Under the pieces are notes generated by a model. The model was not told where the DNA came from, did no database searches, and saw only the letters and a list, made by a program, of their open reading frames with translations. 64,000 bases of DNA from Streptomyces angustmyceticus (GTDB taxonomy: Bacteria > Actinomycetota > Actinomycetes > Streptomycetales > Streptomycetaceae): contig NZ_CP082945.1 of the NCBI RefSeq assembly GCF_019933235.1, positions 2,790,001-2,854,000 of the forward strand. Reading direction: 5' to 3'. The translations under genes and the position numbers were made by a program. Shown here piece by piece: positions 26,217-34,295 of the stretch. Every line of letters begins with the position of its first letter. The first letter of the stretch is position 1.

Positions 26217-26855
26217 TCAGCCCAGGATCCGCGGCGAGATCGCTCCGCACGGCAGCAGGTCCACCTCGGCGCCCGCCTCGCGCAGATCCGTCAGCACCAG
26301 CTCGTCGTACATCAGCAGCCCCGACTGCTCGGGCCAGGCGATCGCCCAGAGCCACAGCCCCCGCGCCTCGCCCGCGAAGACCGCGCGGTCCGGGGGCGCC
26401 CCCTCGACGTGCCACAGCGCGGTCGGGCGGCCGGCGGCGAGCACCTTGGCGTGCGGCGGCTTGTCGACGCACATGTGGGGGCCGGGGTCGGGGCCGTCGA
26501 TCCCGGCGTAGCGGGCGCCGAGGCCGACGCCCAGTTCCTCGGCGATCAGCAGCAGTTCGCCGGGGCCGCCGAGCGGTCCGGGGCCGGTGCAGGCCACCGC
26601 GGTCGCGCGGCCGCCGCCGCGGTCGTCGCCGGCGCAGGCCACGCCGGTGAACAGCCAGCCGACGGGCAGCGGCCACGGCATCCAGACGGGCACCTGGGAG
26701 CGCTGCACGACGACGCCGAGCGCCTCGACGCTCGGCGGGACGACCGGCTGGAGCGGGTGCACGGTGCCGTGCAGCGCGCACTGCCAGGTGTCGGAGAAGA
26801 GACCGGGCGCCCTTACCCGGCCTCCGCACTTCGGGCAACTGGGTTCGCCCCTCAT
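26217..26855 (-). CDS. Conserved actinobacterial protein with an N-terminal zinc ribbon
   Basis: 212 residues. CPKC (7-10) followed by a C-x2-H pair (CALHG near 27) suggests a rubredoxin-like zinc knuckle. The rest is a soluble alpha/beta domain with PLPVGWLFTGVA and GGPGELLLIAEE. I recognise it as a recurrent Streptomyces protein beside the PHP gene but know no function. ATG 26855. Confidence 0.75.
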   Translation of the reverse strand: MRGEPSCPKCGGRVRAPGLFSDTWQCALHGTVHPLQPVVPPSVEALGVVVQRSQVPVWMPWPLPVGWLFTGVACAGDDRGGGRATAVACTGPGPLGGPGELLLIAEELGVGLGARYAGIDGPDPGPHMCVDKPPHAKVLAAGRPTALWHVEGAPPDRAVFAGEARGLWLWAIAWPEQSGLLMYDELVLTDLREAGAEVDLLPCGAISPRILG

Positions 26856-26989
26856 AGCCCTCCACGGTCCTCCAGCCCCGCCGCCGCGTCAAGGACGATC
26901 ACCCGACCGGTGTGCCCCGAATCGCCTGCGCCGCAGCGGAATTGGCCGCTCCCCCGGTCCGCACCCGCCCTCCCGAAAAATAGTTGCCG

Positions 26990-27021
26990 CTTGCACTCTT
27001 TAGAGTGGCTAACTTATTGTG
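26990..27021 (+). promoter_or_regulatory. MFS gene promoter with inverted repeat in the spacer
   Basis: TTGCAC (-35) and TATTGT (-10) are 18 bp apart, and the spacer is largely the inverted repeat CACTC-TTTA-GAGTG. A repressor bound there would block RNA polymerase. No regulator gene is adjacent. Confidence 0.5.
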
Positions 27022-27103
27022 TGTAAACGTCAACGATCTCGGCGGCCCGGCGGACAACGCGGACCGGGGATACGCAACCGGCAACGGGAAGGGGATCCGC
27101 AGC

Positions 27104-28366
27104 ATGAGCGGCACGAAGAGCGGCGGCCACGGCGGCGGCGCGGACGATCCGTTCGAGGAGGGCGGCACCTCCGTCCTCCGCCAGCCGAAGGCCGTATGGG
27201 CCACGGCGGGCGCCTCGGTCGTGGCCTTCATGGGCATCGGCCTCGTCGACCCGATCCTCCCTTCGATCGCCCGGGGCCTGCACGCCACCAACAGCCAGGT
27301 CTCGCTCCTGTTCACCTCCTACTTCCTGATCACCGCCGTCGCGATGCTCGTCACCGGCTTCGTCTCCAGCCGCATCGGCGGCCGCAGGACGCTGCTGGCC
27401 GGACTGGCGCTGGTGGTGGTCTTCGCCGCGCTCTCCGGAATGTCGGGGTCGGTCGGCGAACTCGTCGGCTTCCGGGCCGGCTGGGGCCTGGGCAACGCCC
27501 TGTTCGTGTCCACGTCGCTGGCGGTCATCGTGGGCGCCGCGGCCGGCGGCAGCGCGGCGGCGATCCTGCTCTACGAGTCCGCGCTGGGGCTCGGCATGGC
27601 CTGCGGCCCGCTGCTCGGGGCGGTCCTCGGCGACATGAAGTGGCGCTACCCGTTCTTCGGCACCGCCGCCCTGATGGCCGTCGGCTTCGTCGCCATCACG
27701 GCCTTCCTCCAGGAGCAGCCCAAGCCCGCCCGCAGGACCGCGCTCCTCGACCCGGTCAGGGCACTCGGCCACGGCGGCCTGGCCTCCGCGGCCGTGGCCG
27801 CGTTCTTCTACAACTACGCGTTCTTCACGGTGCTGGCCTTCACCCCGTTCGTCCTCGACATGTCGCCGTACAGGTCCGGTGGCGTCTTCTTCGCCTGGGG
27901 CGTGCTGCTGGCGGTGTTCTCGGTGCTCGTGGCGCCCCGGCTGCAGCGCCGCTTCGGCTCGCTGAAGGTGCTGGGCGGCTCGCTGCTGCTGCTCGCCGCC
28001 GACCTGCTGGTCCTGGGCTACGGCGACCACACCACCGCCGTCGTCTGCACGGTCGCCTCCGGCGCCTTCATCGGCCTGAACAACACCGTGTTCACGGAGC
28101 TGGCCCTGGGCGTCTCCCCCGCGCCGCGCCCGGTGGCGAGCGCCGGCTACAACTTCGTGCGGTGGTTCGCGGCGGCGGCCGCGCCGTTCCTCGCGCCCAA
28201 GATCGAGGAGTGGACCGACGTCCATGTCCCCTTCGTGGTCGCGGCCGCCGCCGCGGCGACCGGCGCCGGCATCGTCGCCCTCCGGCGCCGCGCGCTGACC
28301 ACCGAGGCCGAGGCCCTGGAGCCGCGGCACGCCCTGGAGGACGGGGTCGCGGCCTTCGCCGACTGA
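27104..28366 (+). CDS. Major facilitator superfamily transporter
   Basis: 420 residues, twelve predicted membrane helices; the first starts near VWATAGASVVAFMGIGL, motif A-like SRIGGRRTLLAG follows helix 2, and LYESALGLGMACGPLLGAVL resembles the motif C region of drug:H+ antiporters. Probably an efflux pump. ATG 27104 follows GGGAAGGGG. A 120-base leader and an operator-like inverted repeat lie upstream, pointing to ligand-controlled expression. Confidence 0.93.
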   Translation: MSGTKSGGHGGGADDPFEEGGTSVLRQPKAVWATAGASVVAFMGIGLVDPILPSIARGLHATNSQVSLLFTSYFLITAVAMLVTGFVSSRIGGRRTLLAGLALVVVFAALSGMSGSVGELVGFRAGWGLGNALFVSTSLAVIVGAAAGGSAAAILLYESALGLGMACGPLLGAVLGDMKWRYPFFGTAALMAVGFVAITAFLQEQPKPARRTALLDPVRALGHGGLASAAVAAFFYNYAFFTVLAFTPFVLDMSPYRSGGVFFAWGVLLAVFSVLVAPRLQRRFGSLKVLGGSLLLLAADLLVLGYGDHTTAVVCTVASGAFIGLNNTVFTELALGVSPAPRPVASAGYNFVRWFAAAAAPFLAPKIEEWTDVHVPFVVAAAAAATGAGIVALRRRALTTEAEALEPRHALEDGVAAFAD

Positions 28367-28416
28367 GGCGGACCGGGCGCGGGCACGCCCCGAAACCCGC
28401 CCCCGTAACAAAACTG

Positions 28417-28456
28417 ACGCCCCGTCCGCCCTCTCCGGAGAGGGCGGACGGGGCGT
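28417..28456. terminator. Bidirectional terminator, perfect 20-bp inverted repeat
   Basis: ACGCCCCGTCCGCCCTCTCC is followed immediately by its exact reverse complement, between the convergent MFS and SUFU genes. Confidence 0.9.
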
Positions 28457-28480
28457 GCGCGTCGCGGCGCCGGGCGCGGC

Positions 28481-29065
28481 TCAGTCGAGCGGGACACCCG
28501 TGCGCAGCGGGTCGCGCAGATCGGTGCCGTGCTCCAGCCACCGCTTCTCCAGCGCCTCGGCCCCGTGGACCCGCTTCCAGGCCGCCTCGTTGGGCGTCAT
28601 CGGCAGCAGCGGCAGGAAGCGGACCGGCTCCCTCGGCTCGTCGAGCGCGAGATCCTCGACCAGTCCGCCGGGCGAGGCGACCAGCACCGAGGTGAAGGGC
28701 GCGCCAGGCCACAGCGGCTCGCCGACGTCCAGCGAGGCCCCCGGCGCCACGACCACCCCTTCGACCTGCGGCGACGCGGCGAGCACGGCGAGCGGCCTGA
28801 GCACCTTGTCGCTCTCCACCCGGCCGGCGCGCACGGACAGCAGGAGTTCGGCGCGCGGGCCGCGCAGCGGATCGGCGAGCACCGCGGTGGGATCGGCCAT
28901 GGGCTGCGCGGACATCCCGAGCGTGGCGTAACGCACCACCCCGCTGTCCACGAAGCGGAGGACCTCGATACGGTCGGTGCCGAGAAACGTGACGGCAGCA
29001 CGCGCGTCCGGCTCGCCCAGTGTCGTGCGCAAACGGGCTTCGACCAGCTCAAGAACGTCAGACAT
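28481..29065 (-). CDS. Suppressor-of-fused (SUFU) domain protein
   Basis: 194 residues with SUFU-type blocks: VRYATLGMSAQPM, AELLLSVRAG, and GEPLWPGAPFTSVLV. Bacterial SUFU proteins are often immunity-like or of unknown role; no toxin gene is adjacent. ATG 29065 has a TATGCT box seven bases upstream and no Shine-Dalgarno, so the mRNA is probably leaderless. Confidence 0.88.
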   Translation of the reverse strand: MSDVLELVEARLRTTLGEPDARAAVTFLGTDRIEVLRFVDSGVVRYATLGMSAQPMADPTAVLADPLRGPRAELLLSVRAGRVESDKVLRPLAVLAASPQVEGVVVAPGASLDVGEPLWPGAPFTSVLVASPGGLVEDLALDEPREPVRFLPLLPMTPNEAAWKRVHGAEALEKRWLEHGTDLRDPLRTGVPLD

Positions 29066-29071
29066 GCGGCG

Positions 29072-29077
29072 AGCATA
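29072..29077 (-). promoter_or_regulatory. Leaderless -10 box (TATGCT) of the SUFU gene
   Basis: TANNNT hexamer ending six bases before the ATG at 29065. Confidence 0.55.
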
Positions 29078-29289
29078 GGCCGGGCTTCTCGCCCGTCCGT
29101 CACCGCTCCACGCATGGCTCCGCAACGCCCCCGTTCTTCGTATCGAACGGGCAAAGCGGCGCCGTATCACTTCAGGCGGCTGATAGCCTTGGCCGTCTGG
29201 TCAGGGAATGACGTCGTCCCCCAACGGGGACCGGCCGGAGGAGGTGGGGCTGCGGTGGATCCGAGTCGACCGTGCAGTACCGATAGTTC

Positions 29290-29400
29290 TCCTGTCATCC
29301 CCTACGCGCAGCGAATCTCCTGATCCGAGAGCTTCCGTACCCCGCCGCTCAGCGGCGAAACCAGGGAAGCACCTTTGCGCCGGAAGTAGATGACGGAAGA
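29290..29400 (+). promoter_or_regulatory. Candidate structured leader RNA (possible riboswitch/attenuator) of corA
   Basis: An outer stem pairs GTCATC (29294-29299) with GATGAC (29389-29394), extended by TAC/GTA and GCGC/GCGC. Inside it GCTTCC (29331-29336) pairs with GGAAGC (29365-29370) and encloses a CGCCG/CGGCG hairpin. CTTCCG can also pair with two other CGGAAG copies (29381 and 29394), giving mutually exclusive folds. It matches neither the M-box nor the ydaO consensus as I remember them. Confidence 0.5.
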
Positions 29401-29569
29401 GCGCCCTCGACTCTTTGTTCCGTGTTTTCTGCGAACTGCCGTCAGTGTCCCCGCACGGAGCGCCGCCCGCTTTGCGGACGTACAGCCGATGACGCCTCGT
29501 ACGTCCACGTTCCGGGCAGCGTTGCGCCCCGCGCTCGCAGCTGACGGCCGGCCCGTGAAGGAGCCTGCC

Positions 29570-30697
29570 ATGTCGATGATCCGTGACCTGCGTGCCGCCG
29601 TCCGTCCCTCCCGGCGCCGCGACCACGCCCCGTACCCCTACGAGAAGTCCGCCCCGGCGTGCGCCAACAGCGCCATCGTCGACTGCGGCGTGTACCGCGA
29701 GGGCCGCCGGGTGAGCGACCACGTCACCCCGGCCGCGGCGATGGCCTCGGTCCGCTCCGAGGGCGGCTTCGCCTGGATCGGGCTGCACGAGCCCACCGAG
29801 GCCGAATTCGCCGGTATCGCCCAGGAGTTCGGGCTGCACCCGCTCGCCGTCGAGGACGCCGTGCACGCCCACCAGCGGCCCAAGCTGGAGCGCTACGACG
29901 AGACCCTGTTCACCGTCTTCAAGACCGTGCACTACGTGGAGCACACCGAGCTGACCGCCACCAGCGAGGTGGTGGAGACCGGCGAGGTGATGTGCTTCAC
30001 CGGCCGGGACTTCATCGTGACGGTGCGGCACGGCGGCCAGGGCTCGCTGCGCGCGCTGCGCCACCGCCTGCAGGACGACCCGGAGCTGCTGGCCAAGGGC
30101 CCGTCCGCGGTGCTGCACGCCATCGCGGACCAGGTCGTCGACGGCTACATGGCGGTCGCGGGCGCGGTCCAGGACGACATCGACGAGGTGGAGATCGACG
30201 TCTTCAGCTCGGGCACCAACGGCAAGGGCACCGGCGCCAAGGGCTCCCCCAAGGGCGGCGACGCCGGGCGGATCTACCAACTCAAGCGCGAGGTACTGGA
30301 GTTCAAGCGCGCGGTGTCGCCGCTGCTGCGGCCGATGCAGCTGCTGAGCGAGCGCCCCATGCGGCTGGTGGACTCCGACATCCAGAAGTACTTCCGGGAC
30401 GTCGCCGACCACCTGGCGCGGGTCAACGAGCAGGTGCTGTCCTTCGACGACCTGCTGAACTCGATCCTGCAGGCCAACCTCGCGCAGGCGGCCGTGGCGC
30501 AGAACGAGGACATGCGCAAGATCACCGCATGGGCGGCGATCTTCGCCGTCCCCACGATGATCGCCGGGATCTACGGCATGAACTTCGACTACATGCCCGA
30601 GCTGCACTGGAAGTTCGGATACCCGGCCGTGCTGCTGGCGACGGTCGCGATCTGCTTCGGCATCCACCGCGGGTTCAAGCGCAACGGGTGGCTGTGA
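29570..30697 (+). CDS. corA: CorA-family magnesium/divalent cation transporter
   Basis: 375 residues. Cytoplasmic alpha/beta N-terminal domain, long helices (about 190-310) with a Gly/Lys-rich insertion near 205-220 (TNGKGTGAKGS), and two C-terminal membrane helices. The selectivity signature GMN is at 336-338 (YGMNFDYMPEL). Forms pentameric Mg2+ channels. ATG 29570 has AAGGAG six bases upstream. The long structured leader suggests post-transcriptional control. Lies near the MgtE-like/DUF1003 pair, making a divalent-cation neighbourhood. Confidence 0.95.
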   Translation: MSMIRDLRAAVRPSRRRDHAPYPYEKSAPACANSAIVDCGVYREGRRVSDHVTPAAAMASVRSEGGFAWIGLHEPTEAEFAGIAQEFGLHPLAVEDAVHAHQRPKLERYDETLFTVFKTVHYVEHTELTATSEVVETGEVMCFTGRDFIVTVRHGGQGSLRALRHRLQDDPELLAKGPSAVLHAIADQVVDGYMAVAGAVQDDIDEVEIDVFSSGTNGKGTGAKGSPKGGDAGRIYQLKREVLEFKRAVSPLLRPMQLLSERPMRLVDSDIQKYFRDVADHLARVNEQVLSFDDLLNSILQANLAQAAVAQNEDMRKITAWAAIFAVPTMIAGIYGMNFDYMPELHWKFGYPAVLLATVAICFGIHRGFKRNGWL

Positions 30698-30771
30698 CGC
30701 GGACCGGGCGGGGTCCGTGCCCGCCGCGTCTCAGCGCACGGGCGGCCCCCGGCCGTCCGGTGCGGGGCCAT

Positions 30772-30777
30772 TAGGCT
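30772..30777 (+). promoter_or_regulatory. Leaderless -10 box (TAGGCT)
   Basis: TANNNT hexamer ending seven bases before the ATG at 30785, with no Shine-Dalgarno between. Confidence 0.55.
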
Positions 30778-30784
30778 GGTCCGC

Positions 30785-31324
30785 ATGACGGAGACCGTGT
30801 CGCAGGCCCTGCAGGATCGGGCGCTCATCGAAGAGGCCACCAAGAAGTCCGGCCTCATCTGGGTGCGCGGGAACACCGGCCCGGCCCGGGCGCTGTGGCA
30901 CCTGTGGCACGACGGAGCGGCCGTCCTCGTCGGGGACGGCGCCGGCGAGCAGCCGCTGACCGGCCTCGGCCTGGCGGACGGCGGTACGGCGACGGTCACC
31001 GTACGCAGCAAGGACAAGGGCGGCCGGCTGATCGCCTGGCAGGCCAGGGTCGTCGAACCGGCCCCGGAGAGCGAGACCTGGCGGGCCGCCGTCGACGAGC
31101 TGAAGGGCAAGCGCCTCAACGCGCCGGACGCCGACACCCTCACCGAACGCTGGGCCCGCGAGTGCCGCGTACTGCGGCTGGAGCCCACCGGCGAGACCAC
31201 CCAGCGCCCCGGCGCGATGCCGGACGACTCCCACGCCGCACCCCCGCCGGCCACCCCCGCGATCACCCGCCGCCCGGCACCCGCGGCCCTGCCGAAGCTG
31301 CTGCGCCGGGGGCGCAGGGGCTGA
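30785..31324 (+). CDS. Conserved hypothetical protein, possibly PNPOx-like split barrel
   Basis: 179 residues. Residues 1-135 look like a compact beta-rich domain (SGLIWVRG, ALWHLWHDGAAVLVGDG, TVTVRSKDKGGRL); the last 45 are Pro/Ala-rich and basic. The pattern recalls flavin-binding split-barrel (pyridoxamine-oxidase-like) proteins, but I see no decisive cofactor motif. Apparently leaderless and independent of corA 88 bp upstream. Confidence 0.7.
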   Translation: MTETVSQALQDRALIEEATKKSGLIWVRGNTGPARALWHLWHDGAAVLVGDGAGEQPLTGLGLADGGTATVTVRSKDKGGRLIAWQARVVEPAPESETWRAAVDELKGKRLNAPDADTLTERWARECRVLRLEPTGETTQRPGAMPDDSHAAPPPATPAITRRPAPAALPKLLRRGRRG

Positions 31325-31397
31325 GGCCCGGCCCCGGCCCGGGTGCACCGAGGAGCCGGACCACCCGGCGGCGGGCGCCGTGGCCCGGCCCCGCTGT

Positions 31398-32177
31398 TCA
31401 GCCCTTGCCGGAGATCTTGGAGCCGTAGTCGACGACCTGGTCCTTGGGCGGGGCCTTGAGGTCGACGCTGCGGCCCCAGTCGGCCAGTTGTACGACGCCC
31501 GCGCCGCCGGCCCGGCGCAGGCGCAGGGGGTAGGGCGTGCCCTCCAGTGAGACGTCCAGGGCGCCGCCGGAGCCCGCGCCGGCCGCCACCCGGATGGTGC
31601 GGGTCCCGCCGACGTCGCCGCGTTCGCCGGTGGTCAGCTTGCCGTGCAGCCCGAGCAGGCCGGCGAGCAGGGTGTCCTTGTCGGTGAAGCCGCTGAAGCG
31701 CTTGTGGACGGGGTCGGTGACGGGCACCTTGACGTACTTGCCGCCGAGCTTGTCCGCCGCCTGGTTGGGCCGATTCGAGCCGCCGCCCTTCTCGCCCGCC
31801 CAGAAGGCCGCGTCCGCCTTCAGATAGAGCGCGTCGCCGACCCGCAGCAGCTGGAAGGCGGCCGCCTTGGTGGTCAGCTCCCCCTTCGCGCCGTCCTTGG
31901 CCAGGCTCATGTCGAGGCGGTAGGTGCGGCCCTGGCTGACGACGTTGCCGGAGAGGTGCACGGTGTCGGCGCGCTGGGCCGCGGCCCGCGCCTTGGCTTC
32001 GATCTTCGCGGCGGGCAGCTTCCCCACGCCGTTGGTGCCGGCGTCCGGGTCCTCCCCGCCGCAGCCCGCCAGCGCCGCGGCCAGTACCGCACAGACCGCC
32101 CCCACCAGCGCGGCCCGTCCCGTACGGCGGGTTCCGGCGAAGGGGCGGGGGCCGGCGCCCGGGGGAATTGCGCTCAC
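31398..32177 (-). CDS. Lipoprotein of the LppX/LprG (LolA-like) fold
   Basis: 259 residues. Signal peptide with twin Arg (RRTGRAALVGAV) and lipobox LAGC with Cys39. The mature part is a single beta-rich domain typical of lipid-carrying LppX/LprAFG lipoproteins (TVHLSGNVVSQGRTYRLDMSL region). Likely binds a lipid or glycolipid at the membrane surface. GTG 32177 is preceded by AGGAGG at ten bases. Divergent from the MgtE-like gene. Confidence 0.88.
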   Translation of the reverse strand: MSAIPPGAGPRPFAGTRRTGRAALVGAVCAVLAAALAGCGGEDPDAGTNGVGKLPAAKIEAKARAAAQRADTVHLSGNVVSQGRTYRLDMSLAKDGAKGELTTKAAAFQLLRVGDALYLKADAAFWAGEKGGGSNRPNQAADKLGGKYVKVPVTDPVHKRFSGFTDKDTLLAGLLGLHGKLTTGERGDVGGTRTIRVAAGAGSGGALDVSLEGTPYPLRLRRAGGAGVVQLADWGRSVDLKAPPKDQVVDYGSKISGKG

Positions 32178-32374
32178 GTGGGCTGTGCCTCCTGATGCGG
32201 GTGACCTCGACAGCAGTACGGCAGCGTACCTGGGCCGCGCACGGTCGTCGGCAGGGTGCGCGGCGGTCACCCTACGGCCTCCTCCACCGGGGCGGGGCAG
32301 GCCGGGGCGCGTTAGCCTGAACCCGGATTGATGCCCTGTTTCGGGGCCTAACGGGAGAAAGGGCGGCACTCTGC

Positions 32375-33682
32375 ATGGCAGTGGTGACTCCCCGGGTCTT
32401 CGTCTCCCATCTCGCCGGCACCGCCGTCTTCGATCCTCACGGCGACCAGGTCGGCCGGCTGCGGGACCTCGTCGCGCTGCTCCGGGTCGGCGACCGCCCG
32501 CCGCGGCTGCTGGGGGTGGTCGTCGAGGTGATCAGCCGACGCCGGATCTTCGTGCCCATGACGCGGGTGAGCGGGGTGGAGTCCGGCCAGATCATCATCA
32601 CCGGCGTGGTCAACATGCGCCGCTTCGAGCAGCGGACGTCGGAGACGCTGGTGCTCGGCGAGCTGCTCGACCGGCGGGTGCGGCTGGTGGACACCGGCGA
32701 GGAGGTCACCGTCCTCGACATCGGCATCACCCAGCTGCCGGCCCGCCGCGACTGGGAGATCGACAAGGTCTTCGTGCGCAAGGGCAAGGGCGGGGCGCTG
32801 CGGCGCAAGGGAGAGGTGCTGACCGTGGAGTGGTCGGCGGTGACCGGCTTCTCGCTGGAGGAGCACGGGCAGGGCGCGGAGAGTCTGCTGGCCACCTTCG
32901 AGCAGCTGCGGCCCGCCGACCTCGCCGGGGTGCTGCACCACCTCTCCGCCAAGCGCCGTGCCGAGGTCGCCGCGGCGCTCGACGACGACCGGCTCGCCGA
33001 CGTCCTGGAGGAGCTGCCGGAGGACGACCAGGTGGAGATCATCGGCAAGCTGAAGGACGAGCGGGCCGCCGACGTCCTGGAGGCGATGGACCCGGACGAC
33101 GCCGCCGACCTGCTCTCCGAGCTGCCGGAGGAGGAGAAGGAGCGGCTGCTGGCGCTGATGCGGCCGGAGGAGGCCGCCGATGTGCGGCGGCTGATGTCGT
33201 ACGAGGAGCGCACCGCGGGCGGGCTGATGACCACCGAGCCGATCGTGCTGCGCCCGGACGCGACGGTCGCCGACGCGCTGGCGCGGGTGCGCGACCCGGA
33301 CCTGTCGCCCGCGCTGGCCGCCCAGGTCTACGTCTGCCGGCCGCCGGACGAGACGCCCACCGGCAAGTACCTGGGCGTGGTCCACTTCCAACGGCTGCTG
33401 CGCGACCCGCCGTTCACCCTCGTCAGCTCGATCGCCGACACCGATCTGCCGGCCCTGCCGCCGGACACCCCGCTGCCGGAGGTGACCAGCTATCTGGCCG
33501 CGTACAACATGGTCGCCGCCCCGGTGGTGGACGAGAGCGGGGCGCTGCTCGGCGCCGTCACCGTCGACGACGTGCTCGACCACCTGCTGCCGGACGACTG
33601 GCGGGAGGACGGGCTGCACGGCGCCGCTCCGGCCGGTCTGACCGGCGGGCAGCCCCTCGGGGAGGGCGGTCATGGGCGCTGA
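32375..33682 (+). CDS. MgtE N-domain/CBS magnesium-sensor-like protein lacking the transport domain
   Basis: 435 residues. A PRC-barrel-like N-terminal half (about 1-155), an MgtE intracellular N domain with the repeated LxxLPEDDQVEIIGKLK and LSELPEEEKERLLALM blocks (about 170-290), then a CBS pair (GGLMTTEPIVLRPDATVADAL and APVVDESGALLGAVTVDDV). The five-helix MgtE pore domain is absent, so this is a soluble sensor or regulator. Its end overlaps the DUF1003 start by 11 bp, so the two are probably partners. A TAGCCT box at about 32310 is a likely promoter. Confidence 0.9.
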   Translation: MAVVTPRVFVSHLAGTAVFDPHGDQVGRLRDLVALLRVGDRPPRLLGVVVEVISRRRIFVPMTRVSGVESGQIIITGVVNMRRFEQRTSETLVLGELLDRRVRLVDTGEEVTVLDIGITQLPARRDWEIDKVFVRKGKGGALRRKGEVLTVEWSAVTGFSLEEHGQGAESLLATFEQLRPADLAGVLHHLSAKRRAEVAAALDDDRLADVLEELPEDDQVEIIGKLKDERAADVLEAMDPDDAADLLSELPEEEKERLLALMRPEEAADVRRLMSYEERTAGGLMTTEPIVLRPDATVADALARVRDPDLSPALAAQVYVCRPPDETPTGKYLGVVHFQRLLRDPPFTLVSSIADTDLPALPPDTPLPEVTSYLAAYNMVAAPVVDESGALLGAVTVDDVLDHLLPDDWREDGLHGAAPAGLTGGQPLGEGGHGR

Positions 33683-34253
33683 GGAGCGGGAAGGCGCCAG
33701 GGAGCGGTCGCGGGCGAACGGGTCGTCGGCGCTGCGCCGGGGCGCCGCCGACCGGCCGCGGGTGCGCCTCGACCAGCCGCGGGCGCCGCGCCGTACGTTC
33801 CTGCCGGAGTACGACCCGGAGGCGTTCGGGCGGCTCTCGGAGAAGATCGCCCGCTTCCTGGGGACCGGCCGCTTCATCGTCTGGATGACCGTCACCATCA
33901 TCCTGTGGGTCATCTGGAACACCACGGCACCCAGCGGCCTGAGGTTCGATCAGTACCCGTTCATCTTCCTGACGCTGGCGCTGTCGCTGCAGGCGTCGTA
34001 CGCCGCGCCGCTGATCCTGCTGGCGCAGAACCGCCAGGACGACCGCGACCGGGTCACCCACGAACAGGACCGCAAGCAGAACGAGCGGTCCATCGCCGAT
34101 ACGGAGTACCTGACCCGGGAGATCGCGGCCCTGCGGCTCGGCCTGGGCGAGGTCGCCACCCGCGACTGGATCCGCTCCGAGCTCCAGGACATGCTGAGGG
34201 ATCTGGAGCCGCGGCTGGCGTCCGGCGCGGAAAGTGAGGAACGCGACCGCTGA
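33672..34253 (+). CDS. DUF1003 membrane protein
   Basis: 193 residues. Basic N-terminus, two membrane helices (about 68-88 and 95-118, with ILWVIWNT and SLQASYAAPLILLAQNRQ, the DUF1003 signature), then a helical cytoplasmic tail. Start ATG 33672 lies inside the 3' end of the MgtE-like gene, so translation is coupled. Function unproven; pairing with an Mg-sensor domain protein suggests cation-related control. Confidence 0.9.
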   Translation: MGAEEREGARERSRANGSSALRRGAADRPRVRLDQPRAPRRTFLPEYDPEAFGRLSEKIARFLGTGRFIVWMTVTIILWVIWNTTAPSGLRFDQYPFIFLTLALSLQASYAAPLILLAQNRQDDRDRVTHEQDRKQNERSIADTEYLTREIAALRLGLGEVATRDWIRSELQDMLRDLEPRLASGAESEERDR

Positions 34254-34283
34254 CAGGCTTTCCGGAGGCACCCTCACGCGCCG

Positions 34284-34289
34284 TACCAT
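34284..34289 (+). promoter_or_regulatory. Leaderless -10 box (TACCAT) of mrp
   Basis: TANNNT hexamer ending six bases before the ATG at 34296. Confidence 0.5.
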
Positions 34290-34295
34290 CGGGAC

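Larger units (their letters stand above)
29066..29569 (+). other. 504-bp gene-free region upstream of corA with RNA-like structure
   Basis: No gene is supported. The right half (about 29290-29400) contains nested complementary segments. A TAGCCT box at 29184-29189 and a GATAGT at about 29282 are possible -10 elements. The CorA frame is open back to ATG 29390, but homology and the ribosome-binding site place the start at 29570. Confidence 0.6.

Noticed and set aside
26990..27021. CIRCE heat-shock element at the MFS promoter
   Set aside because: Half-sites resemble it, but the spacer is four bases instead of nine and the gene is not a chaperone.
29290..29400. Known M-box or ydaO riboswitch before corA
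   Set aside because: Remembered core motifs of both classes are not present; kept only as a candidate structure.
29390..29570. Upstream in-frame ATG as the CorA start
   Set aside because: The extra 60 residues have no family match and overlap the predicted leader structure; AAGGAG sits properly before ATG 29570.
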